A stretch of 64,000 bases of DNA from a virus. Positions 1 through 7,579 of this stretch are shown here, one piece after another. Numbering within the stretch: the first letter of the stretch is position 1; each line of letters starts with the position of its first letter. The stretch is taken from the IMG/VR virus record IMGVR_UViG_3300047548_000491, positions 1 through 64,000 of that record, one strand, 5' to 3'. Under the pieces are notes generated by a model that saw nothing but the letters and a program-made list of their open reading frames with translations, did not search any database and was not told where the DNA came from. The position numbers were made by a program, and so were the translations under genes.

Positions 1-17
1 CAATACACTCAGCCACA

Positions 18-25
18 CATAAATA
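18..25 (+). promoter_or_regulatory. putative late promoter (CATAAATA)
   Basis: Octamer of the T4/cyanophage late type. The predicted start is about 6 nt downstream, leaving a leader that contains AAAGGAG before the ATG at 55. Confidence 0.5.
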
Positions 26-54
26 TGAAGATGTTATATAAAGGAGAAATTAAC

Positions 55-636
55 ATGACACAATCGTAGATCAACGAATTTGCTTGTAAGGAAGTAGTTT
101 TTCACTTCAACAAAGCACACTTAACAGATCAGACCATCCCTATGTGGGTCTTAAAATTTCATGGGGAGACATATTATGTCAATCACGTTGACGCAAAGTT
201 ACCGTGGAGTACTAAGGAAACACCAGATAATCCTAGTACAAAAGGTTCGCTCAAGTTCAAGAATGCGTTAGTCACCATCAACGAACAAAACGAAGCGACA
301 TTAACTGAACTCACTATATTTGACAAAATTCGTTTGCGTAATCAAAAGTTAGGCATTACACGAATCATGTTCAGACTTAACACCGACATGCATAAAGCGT
401 TGTTAAAGAATGAGTTCAAGCATAGTCCTTTCAAAACAATCACAGCACCCTGTACTACACCCTACATCATTTGTGACTTATTAAAGAAAGAGGAAGTTAC
501 TTTCGCTAGCTTAAAGTATAGCGATTTTAGGATCGTTAAAGAGAACGAGCATTATTACAAACAATATGATGAAGTCAAGGGACAGAAAATATTAGCCGAC
601 TATTCACAAGAGGATACACCCTATGAGTACAGTTAA
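55..636 (+). CDS. hypothetical protein interrupted by an in-frame amber codon
   Basis: No function recognised. An ATG at 55 sits 7 nt behind a good ribosome-binding site (AAAGGAG), but codon 5 is TAG (67-69). The same frame then runs open to the TAA at 634-636. The stretch between the TAG and the first later ATG (142) reads as ordinary protein, with FHFNKAHLTDQ flowing into MWVLKFHGETYYV, so the coding region almost certainly begins at 55. From 142 alone the product would be 164 residues; the full frame is 194 codons. Either the amber is suppressed or read through, or it is a mutation or sequencing error (CAG to TAG would do it). The next gene starts 14 nt before this one ends. Confidence 0.6.
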
Positions 637-802
637 ATTATTAGTTCCTCATACTGAAATCAATACTGTAATGAAAGATGTTAGGCAGAGTGGGGTAAAG
701 TATTATCCCATTCGCAGACTATTTGGAATGTACAGAATTGAGTTGGATGACCACCCTATTGCCTCTTTTTTGATTTTGAAATACGGACTTGATAGTACAT
801 AA
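623..802 (+). CDS. 59-residue protein, distant LRW-family member
   Basis: Starts at ATG 623 inside the end of the previous gene and stops at TAA 800-802, which lies within a late-promoter octamer. The C-terminus (IELDDHPIASFLILKYG) has the acidic-acidic-x-x-A-x-F-x-L-K-aromatic pattern found at the ends of the small tandem paralogues at 34.8-40.2 kb. I infer the same fold; no function is known. Confidence 0.55.
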   Translation: MSTVKLLVPHTEINTVMKDVRQSGVKYYPIRRLFGMYRIELDDHPIASFLILKYGLDST

Positions 803-805
803 ATA
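798..805 (+). promoter_or_regulatory. putative late promoter (CATAAATA)
   Basis: Late-type octamer ending 4 nt before the ATG at 810. A start site 6 nt past the octamer falls on that ATG, so the transcript would be essentially leaderless. It overlaps the stop codon of the gene ending at 802. Confidence 0.5.
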
Positions 806-809
806 ATGC

Positions 810-1448
810 ATGAAATTTCCTATTATAATAGTAGCTAATTATAGATCAGGCTCTACTGCATTTGCTACGGGCCTAGCTAAAGAGTTAGGCCTTCCGTATC
901 ACCTAGAACCATACCAACCCCGTGCTAAACCAACTGGTTTTGGATTGACCCTTATGGGATTCAAAGCAGACTTTTTCCACCAGGTCAGGTCAGGCGATTC
1001 ACGATTTTTATTAAAGATAATGCCGGATCAAATCTATCCAGTAACTCCATATGATGCTATGCTTAGGTCGGAAACAACCTACAAGATTAAACTATATCGT
1101 GAAAATGTAATGGACAACATCGTGAGCCAGTATGTAGCGATGATGAGTGGAAAATGGTGGAACACTAAACAAGATACATCTGAACCGTACGTTCTTCCTA
1201 TTGATCCAATTAAGATCAAGGGTGCTATCCACACTATCACATATAACAATTATCTGATGAATACATTAAGTTACGAATATGATGAAATCAAAACTTACGA
1301 AAGTTTGAAGCTATCGGACGAGGATTTCATCAAAACAAAAATGCCGGAAAACATAAACGAAGTCCGCGAGGAAATATCCAAAGCGTTCTATAACTTTAAT
1401 AAGATCAATAGGGAGTTTGCTGAATCTCGAAACTTATATTCCCAATAA
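810..1448 (+). CDS. sulfotransferase-like protein
   Basis: 212 residues. The N-terminus is a beta-strand (PIIIVANY) followed by NYRSGST at residues 10-16. This resembles the PAPS-binding phosphate loop of sulfotransferases, which is typically RSGST or RSGSS after a hydrophobic strand. Sulfotransferases move sulfate from PAPS to sugars, lipids or proteins; in a phage this could modify the virion or host surface. The second PAPS signature is not obvious to me, so a P-loop kinase relative is possible. No Shine-Dalgarno sequence precedes the ATG, which lies on the predicted late start site. Confidence 0.55.
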   Translation: MKFPIIIVANYRSGSTAFATGLAKELGLPYHLEPYQPRAKPTGFGLTLMGFKADFFHQVRSGDSRFLLKIMPDQIYPVTPYDAMLRSETTYKIKLYRENVMDNIVSQYVAMMSGKWWNTKQDTSEPYVLPIDPIKIKGAIHTITYNNYLMNTLSYEYDEIKTYESLKLSDEDFIKTKMPENINEVREEISKAFYNFNKINREFAESRNLYSQ

Positions 1449-1476
1449 TCTTTATTTCAATATCATCTTATGATAC

Positions 1477-1484
1477 ACTAAATA
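1477..1484 (+). promoter_or_regulatory. putative late promoter (ACTAAATA)
   Basis: Late-type octamer ahead of the zinc-ribbon gene at 1558. It would give a leader of about 68 nt containing two hairpins. Confidence 0.4.
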
Positions 1485-1488
1485 ATGT

Positions 1489-1540
1489 TGAAGCATGGGG
1501 CTTCACCTAACACTCTTTAAATTTTATGGTCTTAGAGTGT
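1489..1540 (+). promoter_or_regulatory. two tandem hairpins in a 5' leader
   Basis: TGAAGC (1489-1494) pairs with GCTTCA (1500-1505) around a 5-nt loop, and ACACTCT (1510-1516) pairs with AGAGTGT (1534-1540). No U-tract follows, so these look like leader structures rather than a terminator. They stop just short of the AAAAGGA upstream of the gene at 1558. Confidence 0.45.
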
Positions 1541-1557
1541 GACCAGAAAAGGAAAAT

Positions 1558-2394
1558 ATGATGTACAATCAAAAGCTGGTGGCCAGCCTAAAAGCCAATG
1601 GTAAAATCCTTCGTGAATTCAAGGATACTGTCTACTGCCCATTCGGAGCAGAATACTCAATCTTACTCAAGAACCTAAACACAGTCCGAGCACTAGTCCA
1701 TGTTTACATTGACGGTGAAGACATGGCACCTGGTGGTATCGTATTAAACGCACATCAAGAAATTGATCTTGAGCGTAGCATTAAGAACGGCAATCTTAAT
1801 GAGGGCAATCGCTTCAAGTTCATTGAGCGTACAGGAGCAGTTGAACAACATCGCGGTATCAAATTAGAAGATGGATTGATTCGCATTGAGTATCAGTTTG
1901 AAATGCCTCGTCCTATTATCAGTAATGCTTATGATAATTTTAGATACACTGGTATAAAAGACACTTATACTAATGCATCCTACAATGTTAACGGCATGTT
2001 GCGTAGTGTAGACTATAGTGCTGGTGAATCAATGAAAGCGGCAGCATCTAGTGCTATTCAAGATACATTGAACAGTATGAATATTAGTGCGACATCAGCA
2101 TCATTACATGACGGCATGGCTACAATGGATTCGTATGTACCAAAGAACGAAACGGGTATCACTGTGCCTGGCTCTAAGAGTGAACAGAAGTTTCAGACAA
2201 CTTATATCGGTGCGCTAGATCCAGTCAAGCATTCAATCGTATTGAAGATTCTAGGCGAGACTCCTGACAACGAACCTGTTCGTAAGCCTATCACAACAAA
2301 ACACAAACCCAAATGTGTTACATGCGGTAAACAGAACAAAGCAACAGCTAAGTTCTGTACCGAATGTGGAACTGCATTGGAAATCTTTGCTTGA
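1558..2394 (+). CDS. hypothetical protein with C-terminal zinc ribbon
   Basis: 278 residues. Two consecutive ATGs (1558 and 1561) could start it; AAAAGGA lies just upstream. The N-terminal about 120 residues look beta-rich (LLKNLNTVRALVHVYIDGEDMAPGGIVL). The C-terminus has two CxxC pairs, CVTC and CTEC, about 13 residues apart, a classic zinc ribbon. The late-type promoter suggests a virion or late protein. I cannot assign a specific role. The stop TGA is embedded in the -35 box of the next promoter. Confidence 0.7.
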   Translation: MMYNQKLVASLKANGKILREFKDTVYCPFGAEYSILLKNLNTVRALVHVYIDGEDMAPGGIVLNAHQEIDLERSIKNGNLNEGNRFKFIERTGAVEQHRGIKLEDGLIRIEYQFEMPRPIISNAYDNFRYTGIKDTYTNASYNVNGMLRSVDYSAGESMKAAASSAIQDTLNSMNISATSASLHDGMATMDSYVPKNETGITVPGSKSEQKFQTTYIGALDPVKHSIVLKILGETPDNEPVRKPITTKHKPKCVTCGKQNKATAKFCTECGTALEIFA

Positions 2395-2419
2395 TATAAA
2401 TACTCGGATACGATATAAT
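2391..2419 (+). promoter_or_regulatory. sigma-70 type promoter, leaderless geometry
   Basis: TTGATA (2391-2396), 17-bp spacer, TATAAT (2414-2419). Exactly 6 nt separate the -10 box from the ATG at 2426, so +1 falls on the start codon. The -35 box contains the TGA of the upstream gene. Confidence 0.6.
2395..2402 (+). promoter_or_regulatory. putative late promoter (TATAAATA)
   Basis: Perfect T4 late octamer overlapping the sigma-70 promoter above and the left arm of a 9-bp inverted repeat. A late start near 2408 would remove most of that arm. Confidence 0.6.
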
Positions 2420-2426
2420 CCGAGTA
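2401..2426 (+). repeat. 9-bp inverted repeat over promoter and start codon
   Basis: TACTCGGAT (2401-2409) and ATCCGAGTA (2418-2426) are perfect complements around an 8-nt loop, ending on the A of the ATG at 2426. It covers the -10 box, so it could be an operator in DNA. In read-through RNA it could hide the start codon. Confidence 0.6.
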
Positions 2427-2680
2427 TGGAAATCAAAACTTCATTAGATTGGATGCAAGTAAGCATTCCGCTATTAGAACAGCAGAATGCTTTGCCATAT
2501 AATCGTGACCTACACAAAATGTATAGAAATATCGGGAATATGGTCAAAGAATTATCTCAGTTAGAAGTCGAAGCACGTAGACTTAACGCACCCTATATGA
2601 CAGCCGAAAAAATAGCAGAGATAAACTCTGCTATTGATAGATTAGAAAAACTAATGTTAATGGCTAAGTTGATGAATTAA
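2426..2680 (+). CDS. 84-residue helical hypothetical protein
   Basis: Starts at ATG 2426 (MEIKTSLDWMQ). The frame is open further upstream inside the previous gene, but the promoter and hairpin placement favour this start. The sequence is predicted helical (heptad-like VKELSQLEVEARRL, then ISNSAIDRLEKL-type repeats) with no known motif. It converges on the minus-strand fibre genes; the stops are 8 nt apart and no terminator is visible. Confidence 0.65.
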   Translation: MEIKTSLDWMQVSIPLLEQQNALPYNRDLHKMYRNIGNMVKELSQLEVEARRLNAPYMTAEKIAEINSAIDRLEKLMLMAKLMN

Positions 2681-2687
2681 GCGTATG

Positions 2688-3758
2688 TTAAAACAAAGGT
2701 ATTCCATTACTAGTGCCGCTAAGACCGCCCCTGGATAACGACAATGCACCCCTAGTTTGTATAGTTGAAGTATCAGATGCATATACTATTCGATTAACTA
2801 CAGAAGTAACAACAAACGAAGGACTTGGCCCTGTCACACCACCGCCGAACCATCCGTAATCATAACTTGTAGTAGCAGATAAACTATGCTTTGCTGCACT
2901 TAACGGCGCTCTGCCAGAAGCCACCTGAGAGTCGTTTGAATAATCTATTCGATCAACTGTAGACACGAATACATTCGTGAATCCACCACCGATCCATCCA
3001 TAATTATTGTTTCCAGTAGCACTACCTCCCCATCTAGCTAAACTCAATTGTCCTACTTGAACACCGCTAACATCATTACTTAAGTCTATTCGATCTACTC
3101 TATTCTGTGGGTTTGACGATCCGGTAGTAGTACCACCTTGAAAATAACCAAAAGTTGGACTTGCACTACCGGTTAAGTTCGCTCTAGCTATTGTCAGTGT
3201 AGCAGGTCGTGATGCCGCAGTGTCTGATGCATATGTATATCTATAAATAGTACTTGCATATGGTGGGCTAATACTACTACCACCGCCACCGTACCATCCG
3301 TACGTGCTGTTGCCGAAAGAACCAGCGTCCCCTCTCGATGCACTAGTCGAACGTGACGTTGCACTTGCGAGATCATTAGTGTAGGTAATGCGATATACAC
3401 GACTGGCATTTGAAGTTCCGCCTCCTATAAATCCTCCACCAGCCCACCCGTAATCATACGTTCCGAAACTAAACATACCATCTAACTCTAACGGCATAGG
3501 ACCTCGAACACTTGCTGTTACATCATCATTTGACTGATCTATTCTATCAATTGTGCTTGCATTAACTGTAGCAGTAGTACGGCCACCTATGTTCCACCCA
3601 TACGCAGGTAATCCTGCAGGCGGAACAACCCCTGTACCGGTAACCCAAAAAGAATTCGTTGACGCAGTGTAAATGTCACCCATAGACCATACGCCCGATG
3701 CACTTAACGTAGATATGGATGCTATTTGTCCTATTAACCCACCATTATTAGATTTCAT
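2688..3758 (-). CDS. kelch-like repeat tail-fibre protein (paralogue 1)
   Basis: 356 residues from the start at 3758 (MKSNNGGLIGQ), behind TAAGG. An upstream in-frame start exists, but this one matches the N-terminus of the neighbouring paralogue (MKHNNAGVIGK). At least six repeats of about 50 residues each carry YGWxGGG followed by a strand such as VDRIDYSND and a segment ending RGPLS. This is the layout of a kelch-type beta-propeller. I infer a receptor-binding or fibre-tip protein. It is glycine-, serine- and aromatic-rich, as fibre tips usually are. Confidence 0.7.
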   Translation of the reverse strand: MKSNNGGLIGQIASISTLSASGVWSMGDIYTASTNSFWVTGTGVVPPAGLPAYGWNIGGRTTATVNASTIDRIDQSNDDVTASVRGPMPLELDGMFSFGTYDYGWAGGGFIGGGTSNASRVYRITYTNDLASATSRSTSASRGDAGSFGNSTYGWYGGGGSSISPPYASTIYRYTYASDTAASRPATLTIARANLTGSASPTFGYFQGGTTTGSSNPQNRVDRIDLSNDVSGVQVGQLSLARWGGSATGNNNYGWIGGGFTNVFVSTVDRIDYSNDSQVASGRAPLSAAKHSLSATTSYDYGWFGGGVTGPSPSFVVTSVVNRIVYASDTSTIQTRGALSLSRGGLSGTSNGIPLF

Positions 3759-3771
3759 GTTTATTGCCTTA

Positions 3772-4812
3772 TTACCCTGGTCTACCGCCCACACCTGGTT
3801 GTGAATCTATTAAAAATGGCATAGGTCCTCTAGTAGCCGCAGTATCTGTGTCATTTGAATAGTCTAGCCGATTTATTGAACACGTCCTACTAGTTATGCT
3901 TGGGGCAGTACCGTATCCTCCGGAACTATATCCATATTGATCACTTCCCATGCTAGCACCGTCATATCTAGTTGATGGATAACTACTGCGGTTTAATATA
4001 GTACTAGTGTCTGCTGAATATATAAGCCGAGATATTGTACTTGTTGCCTCGCCGAAATTAGCGCCTTGTCCACCTCCCCAGTAACCATTGATTTCTGTAC
4101 CATATGTAAATAAATTATATACCGAATTCGGTAACGGGCTACGAATTACAAGAGCTGAAGTATCCTGAGAATATTCCATCCTCTCAATGAACGAGATTGC
4201 TGTACTCAAAGGACGCAATCCTCCACCTATGTAGCCAAACGTAGCATTTCCTATGGCATTAGCGGACTCTCGTGGTAGTAATACACTATTTTGAACTGTT
4301 GCAGTTACTGTGTCATTATTGTAATCAACACGGCTAATTGATGAATTTATTAGTCCAGATGCAGCAAGACCGGAACCAAACCAACCGTATGCGTCAATAC
4401 CTATTCCGAATAAGGAACCTAGTCCCGCGGATAAGGGTCCTCTTACACTCGCAGAACCTAAATCATTGGCGTAGTCAATACGGTCTATTCTATTAATACC
4501 GCCAGCACCGCCAGCTACCCAACCGTAACTATTATTACCTGCAGCGGCGCTGGAATTCCTTGATTGCGATAAAGTCCCCCTGGATGAAGCAGTAGTAGAA
4601 TCATTAGTATAATCAATACGGTATAATCTTGATGTTGATCCAATATCAACGCCACCGCAATTCCATCCATATGTTTGTTGAATTCCAGAGTCTATCATCC
4701 ATTGATTGATAGATGCTGCCAGTGGAATGTATCCTAAGGACCAGACACCTGGTGACCAAGTTCTAGCTGATACTGCTAATTTACCTATTACGCCGGCATT
4801 GTTGTGCTTCAT
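3772..4812 (-). CDS. kelch-like repeat tail-fibre protein (paralogue 2)
   Basis: 346 residues. The start at 4812 has AAGGACTT upstream. It is a tandem paralogue of the next gene on this strand: both begin MK-x-NN-x-G and both carry about six YGW/FGY-x-GGG repeats with RIDYxND strands and RGPL spacers. The blades have diverged (AYGWFGSG, TFGYIGGG, QYGYSSGG), which suggests selection on surface loops. Likely host-recognition protein; enzyme activity is not excluded because galactose-oxidase-type propellers share the fold. Confidence 0.7.
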   Translation of the reverse strand: MKHNNAGVIGKLAVSARTWSPGVWSLGYIPLAASINQWMIDSGIQQTYGWNCGGVDIGSTSRLYRIDYTNDSTTASSRGTLSQSRNSSAAAGNNSYGWVAGGAGGINRIDRIDYANDLGSASVRGPLSAGLGSLFGIGIDAYGWFGSGLAASGLINSSISRVDYNNDTVTATVQNSVLLPRESANAIGNATFGYIGGGLRPLSTAISFIERMEYSQDTSALVIRSPLPNSVYNLFTYGTEINGYWGGGQGANFGEATSTISRLIYSADTSTILNRSSYPSTRYDGASMGSDQYGYSSGGYGTAPSITSRTCSINRLDYSNDTDTAATRGPMPFLIDSQPGVGGRPG

Positions 4813-4822
4813 TAATAAGTCC

Positions 4823-5182
4823 TTAACTTATTATTTCATATGAACAAACACCTGTTAGGTATGAATTGTTGCCTGCAGTTAATCTTATAGAATCACCTTC
4901 TTCTAAATATACCATTGCGTCTTTGCTGATTAACACGATTGTTGCGTCATTGGGAACTACAATAGTGTAAGCTATGCGATATTCTACTGATCCTCTGTAG
5001 ATACTAGCAGTAATAGTAGATGTTGCGGTGCCGTTTATATTTGCAATTATTAATGAATTAACTTTATAAATTTTACCACTACCGCTTGAATTAGTTACGA
5101 TATCTGTCGGAGTTGTTGAAATATCTTGAACCGCAGTTTTTCCGTATATCTCTGTTACGTTAACAATATTAGGGTTTGCCAT
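4823..5182 (-). CDS. small virion structural protein
   Basis: 119 residues from MANPNIVNV at 5182, with GTTAAGG upstream across an A-tract. An earlier in-frame start at 5200 would overlap the previous gene. The product is all-beta in appearance: alternating hydrophobics, a GSGKIYKVNSLIIANINGT segment, then an EEGDSIRLTAG segment. This pattern is common in small phage neck, collar or fibre-attachment proteins. It sits between two fibre genes in a minus-strand operon. Exact role unknown. Confidence 0.65.
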   Translation of the reverse strand: MANPNIVNVTEIYGKTAVQDISTTPTDIVTNSSGSGKIYKVNSLIIANINGTATSTITASIYRGSVEYRIAYTIVVPNDATIVLISKDAMVYLEEGDSIRLTAGNNSYLTGVCSYEIIS

Positions 5183-5192
5183 TTTTTTTTCC

Positions 5193-6305
5193 TTAACCAA
5201 AAATCAAAGCCATTGCAATGGCTTTACCTGTTGTTATTCCACCTGAACCTGAACTAGTGATCCAATTTAAATTACCTGAACCATCAGTTGATAATACTTG
5301 TCCATTAGCCCCACCTGTAATGCGAACATTAGCTACTGGTCCTAAACTTACATTGCTTGCACCTGTTAGATTTACTGTGCCAGTGCTTGTTAAACCAGTT
5401 AATGTACCAACACTTGTAATATTAGGTTGTGCTGCGGTCGTCACAGTGCCTGCAGTTGTTGCTGCACCACTTAACGTACCAACAAAAGTTGTAGCTGTAA
5501 TAGAAGCATTACCTAAATTAGCACTGATACTTGTATTAAACACCGCAGACGAATTACCATTTGCAGATGATGTAGTAAATGTTGGATAAACCGTAGTAGA
5601 AGTAGAAGTGTTTTGTAGTAATGCACTAGCATTTGTTGCGCTACCAACAGTACCTAAAACATTAGCACCTGTGATAGAAGTTAAAGAAGATCCGTTACCG
5701 CTAAAGAAATTAGCAATTGCTAAATTACCTAAATTGGCGTTCCCTGAAAGTAAGTTTCCTGTTCCTGTATTAAGAATCCCTGCGACATTGACACTAGTGC
5801 TGGAAATAGTAAGTACCCCGCTTGTACCACCTACACCCACAGTCACATTACCGTTTGTTGTAGCAATAGACACGTTGCTAGTACCATTGGATATAGAACT
5901 GGAACTGATTGTTGCCCATGACAATGTTCCGGAACCGTCAGTAGTTAGATATTGACCGGAAGAACCACCAGTGATACGAACATTTGATATTGCTCCTAAA
6001 GTTACGTTTGATGCAGAAGAAAAGTTTATAACCCCTGAGCTAGTGATGTTAGTAACTGAAAGTGTGTTTGTTGTCTTGTTGAATGTTAGATTTGCACTAC
6101 CTGCAAATGAGTTGCTATCGTTGAACTGGATTTGGGTATTAGAACCACCCGCATTTGAAGAAAATGAGTATGGTTGTCCGTTAGCATAATAAATGTTATT
6201 TGTTCTGATGTTTCCGGCTGTAATTGTATTGGAAACATAGGAATCAGCAAACGTAAAATTTGCGGATGTGTTTACTGCAATTGGCTCTACGAATGTTAGT
6301 GACAT
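5193..6305 (-). CDS. repetitive tail-fibre-like structural protein
   Basis: 370 residues from MSLTFVEP at 6305, with AAGGATAG upstream and a late octamer at 6323-6330. It is low complexity and rich in S, T, N and G. It holds repeated units such as SNVxLGxxSNVRITGGSSGQ, present twice with the ending LSTDGSGxLxW. The module SNTQIQFNDSNxFxGSANLTFNKTT also occurs in the fibre-like gene at 50295. The C-terminus is short and hydrophobic (GKAIAMALIFG). Probably a trimeric fibre shaft; it leads the minus-strand fibre operon. Confidence 0.65.
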   Translation of the reverse strand: MSLTFVEPIAVNTSANFTFADSYVSNTITAGNIRTNNIYYANGQPYSFSSNAGGSNTQIQFNDSNSFAGSANLTFNKTTNTLSVTNITSSGVINFSSASNVTLGAISNVRITGGSSGQYLTTDGSGTLSWATISSSSISNGTSNVSIATTNGNVTVGVGGTSGVLTISSTSVNVAGILNTGTGNLLSGNANLGNLAIANFFSGNGSSLTSITGANVLGTVGSATNASALLQNTSTSTTVYPTFTTSSANGNSSAVFNTSISANLGNASITATTFVGTLSGAATTAGTVTTAAQPNITSVGTLTGLTSTGTVNLTGASNVSLGPVANVRITGGANGQVLSTDGSGNLNWITSSGSGGITTGKAIAMALIFG

Positions 6306-6322
6306 AAATCTATCCTTATATG

Positions 6323-6330
6323 TATTTAGC
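6323..6330 (-). promoter_or_regulatory. putative late promoter (GCTAAATA), minus strand
   Basis: Late-type octamer upstream of the fibre operon that starts at 6305. The predicted start near 6317 leaves an 11-nt leader holding AAGGAT. Confidence 0.5.
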
Positions 6331-6349
6331 TTTTTCATTCTATTTAAAG

Positions 6350-6378
6350 TTGACAAAAAAACCAAAACATCGTACAAT
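6350..6378 (+). promoter_or_regulatory. sigma-70 type promoter, leaderless geometry
   Basis: TTGACA (6350-6355), 17 bp, TACAAT (6373-6378). Exactly 6 nt then precede the ATG at 6385, and there is no Shine-Dalgarno sequence. Confidence 0.75.
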
Positions 6379-6384
6379 TCACGC

Positions 6385-6792
6385 ATGGAATACAAAATTG
6401 AAGCTAGCAAACGTAATACCAAATACATCGAAGCACTACTGCCGTCGATGTTGAAGCAACTGAACCTGGAAAGTAGCAAAAAAGTACTACTTATTAGGGT
6501 TGCTGATGAATGTGGGACGAACCAGGGTATTACTATGGATCTTGGTAAAAATATCGGGATTGTCGTTGTCATCAAGCCCCGCAGGAATCTCCATCAAATC
6601 GGGCTGACTTTGGCCCACGAAATGGTTCATGTAAAGCAACTGGCCAAGGGTACACTAAAAACCCGTAAAACTGGGTCATTTATTTGGTCTGGTAAACGCT
6701 ACGGTAAAAAAACTGAATACTTGAGTATGCCCTGGGAAATTGAAGCATTTAGTAAGCAAGAATTGATTCTCCGTCGTGCGTACCAGGCTTGA
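6385..6792 (+). CDS. zinc metallopeptidase-like protein (HExxH)
   Basis: 135 residues from ATG 6385. The frame is open further upstream, but the consensus promoter ends 6 nt before this ATG. It has HEMVH at residues 78-82 within a hydrophobic helix (LTLAHEMVHVKQL). An acidic PWEIEA motif near residue 118 could supply the third zinc ligand. This is the SprT- or M48-like arrangement of small phage metalloproteases. Substrate unknown. The stop TGA is inside the -35 box of the next promoter. Confidence 0.7.
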   Translation: MEYKIEASKRNTKYIEALLPSMLKQLNLESSKKVLLIRVADECGTNQGITMDLGKNIGIVVVIKPRRNLHQIGLTLAHEMVHVKQLAKGTLKTRKTGSFIWSGKRYGKKTEYLSMPWEIEAFSKQELILRRAYQA

Positions 6793-6817
6793 CAATAAAT
6801 AGTTTTGGGCATACAAT
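6789..6817 (+). promoter_or_regulatory. near-consensus sigma-70 promoter
   Basis: TTGACA (6789-6794), 17 bp, TACAAT (6812-6817). Its leader (TATTGATT, then AAAGGAG) closely resembles that of the promoter at 29054. The upstream gene's TGA lies in the -35 box. Confidence 0.8.
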
Positions 6818-6847
6818 ACATATATTGATTCATTAAAGGAGCTTTGA

Positions 6848-7132
6848 ATGTCTGATGTTTCTTACACCGTGATTGTGTTCAAAACTGACAAGCGTACCAA
6901 GTCTGGCAAGCGTCAGGTTCGTGTGTTTGAACACAAAGCAGACCGCAAGGGCATGAAGGAAGAACTCAAGCACCTGTATGAAACTTCTTGGTTCGCCAAA
7001 GACGGTTACAGTTTTGAGATCCACGAAACCTTCGTGACCCGAAAGAACCTGATGACTGGTAAAGAGTACGAGGAACGCTATGACACCCCGTATTTCTGCT
7101 CTCCGTCTAGCGAATCTTTCTGGTCAAATTAA
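6848..7132 (+). CDS. 94-residue hypothetical protein
   Basis: Starts at ATG 6848 behind AAAGGAG. The product is charged (FKTDKRTKSGKRQVRVFEHKADRKGMKEELKHL) with strand-helix-strand character and an aromatic C-terminus. Function not recognised. It belongs to a set of genes transcribed from strong sigma-70 promoters and using more GC-ending codons than neighbouring genes, which suggests early expression. Confidence 0.7.
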   Translation: MSDVSYTVIVFKTDKRTKSGKRQVRVFEHKADRKGMKEELKHLYETSWFAKDGYSFEIHETFVTRKNLMTGKEYEERYDTPYFCSPSSESFWSN

Positions 7133-7133
7133 T

Positions 7134-7162
7134 TTGACAATAATTCCCAAATCTGACACAAT
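7134..7162 (+). promoter_or_regulatory. sigma-70 promoter
   Basis: TTGACA (7134-7139), 17 bp, CACAAT (7157-7162), ahead of the gene at 7196, whose leader contains AGAGGAC. Confidence 0.65.
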
Positions 7163-7195
7163 ACTTGTATTGACACTGAAATAGAGGACAACGAA

Positions 7196-7504
7196 ATGGC
7201 ACTGACTCCCCTGACCGAACGTCAAAAGGCTCTGATTGTTTCCAATGTTGTTAAGGCATGTAAGAATATTGACAGCCTTAATCGTACTGGTTACAAGTTT
7301 CTCTACCTGTGCAGTGGCTTTATTGCTCACTATGACCTGTATGGTTTCATTGCAACCTACAGCGAACCCGGTAGCCTCAAGCGTGATATTCTTTCCTATG
7401 CTGGTCAAAATCAGTGGAAGAATTTTCGCCCCGGTGAACGTGATTACGATTATTACATGAGCAAGGCTGATGTGTACAACCGCATTCTTGCCCAAATTAT
7501 CTAA
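7196..7504 (+). CDS. 102-residue hypothetical protein
   Basis: Starts at ATG 7196 behind AGAGGAC. The N-terminal part is helical (TERQKALIVSNVVKACKNIDSL), and the middle is hydrophobic and aromatic (YKFLYLCSGFIAHYDLYGFIATY). No motif recognised. It has its own sigma-70 promoter, and the next gene has another, so these are short single-gene or read-through units. Confidence 0.7.
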   Translation: MALTPLTERQKALIVSNVVKACKNIDSLNRTGYKFLYLCSGFIAHYDLYGFIATYSEPGSLKRDILSYAGQNQWKNFRPGERDYDYYMSKADVYNRILAQII

Positions 7505-7510
7505 AATAGT

Positions 7511-7539
7511 TTGACAATAAATCCGTTATCACATACAAT
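7511..7539 (+). promoter_or_regulatory. sigma-70 promoter
   Basis: TTGACA (7511-7516), 17 bp, TACAAT (7534-7539). It drives the MoxR-like ATPase at 7580, whose leader has AGGAG. Confidence 0.75.
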
Positions 7540-7579
7540 CAAGTTTCTTTCTTAACTAAGCCATAATCAATAGGAGAAA

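Noticed and set aside
5218-6189. Long plus-strand reading frames opposite the fibre gene
   Set aside because: They are mirror images of the repetitive Ser/Thr/Asn-rich coding strand, with no ribosome-binding site and no plausible protein pattern.
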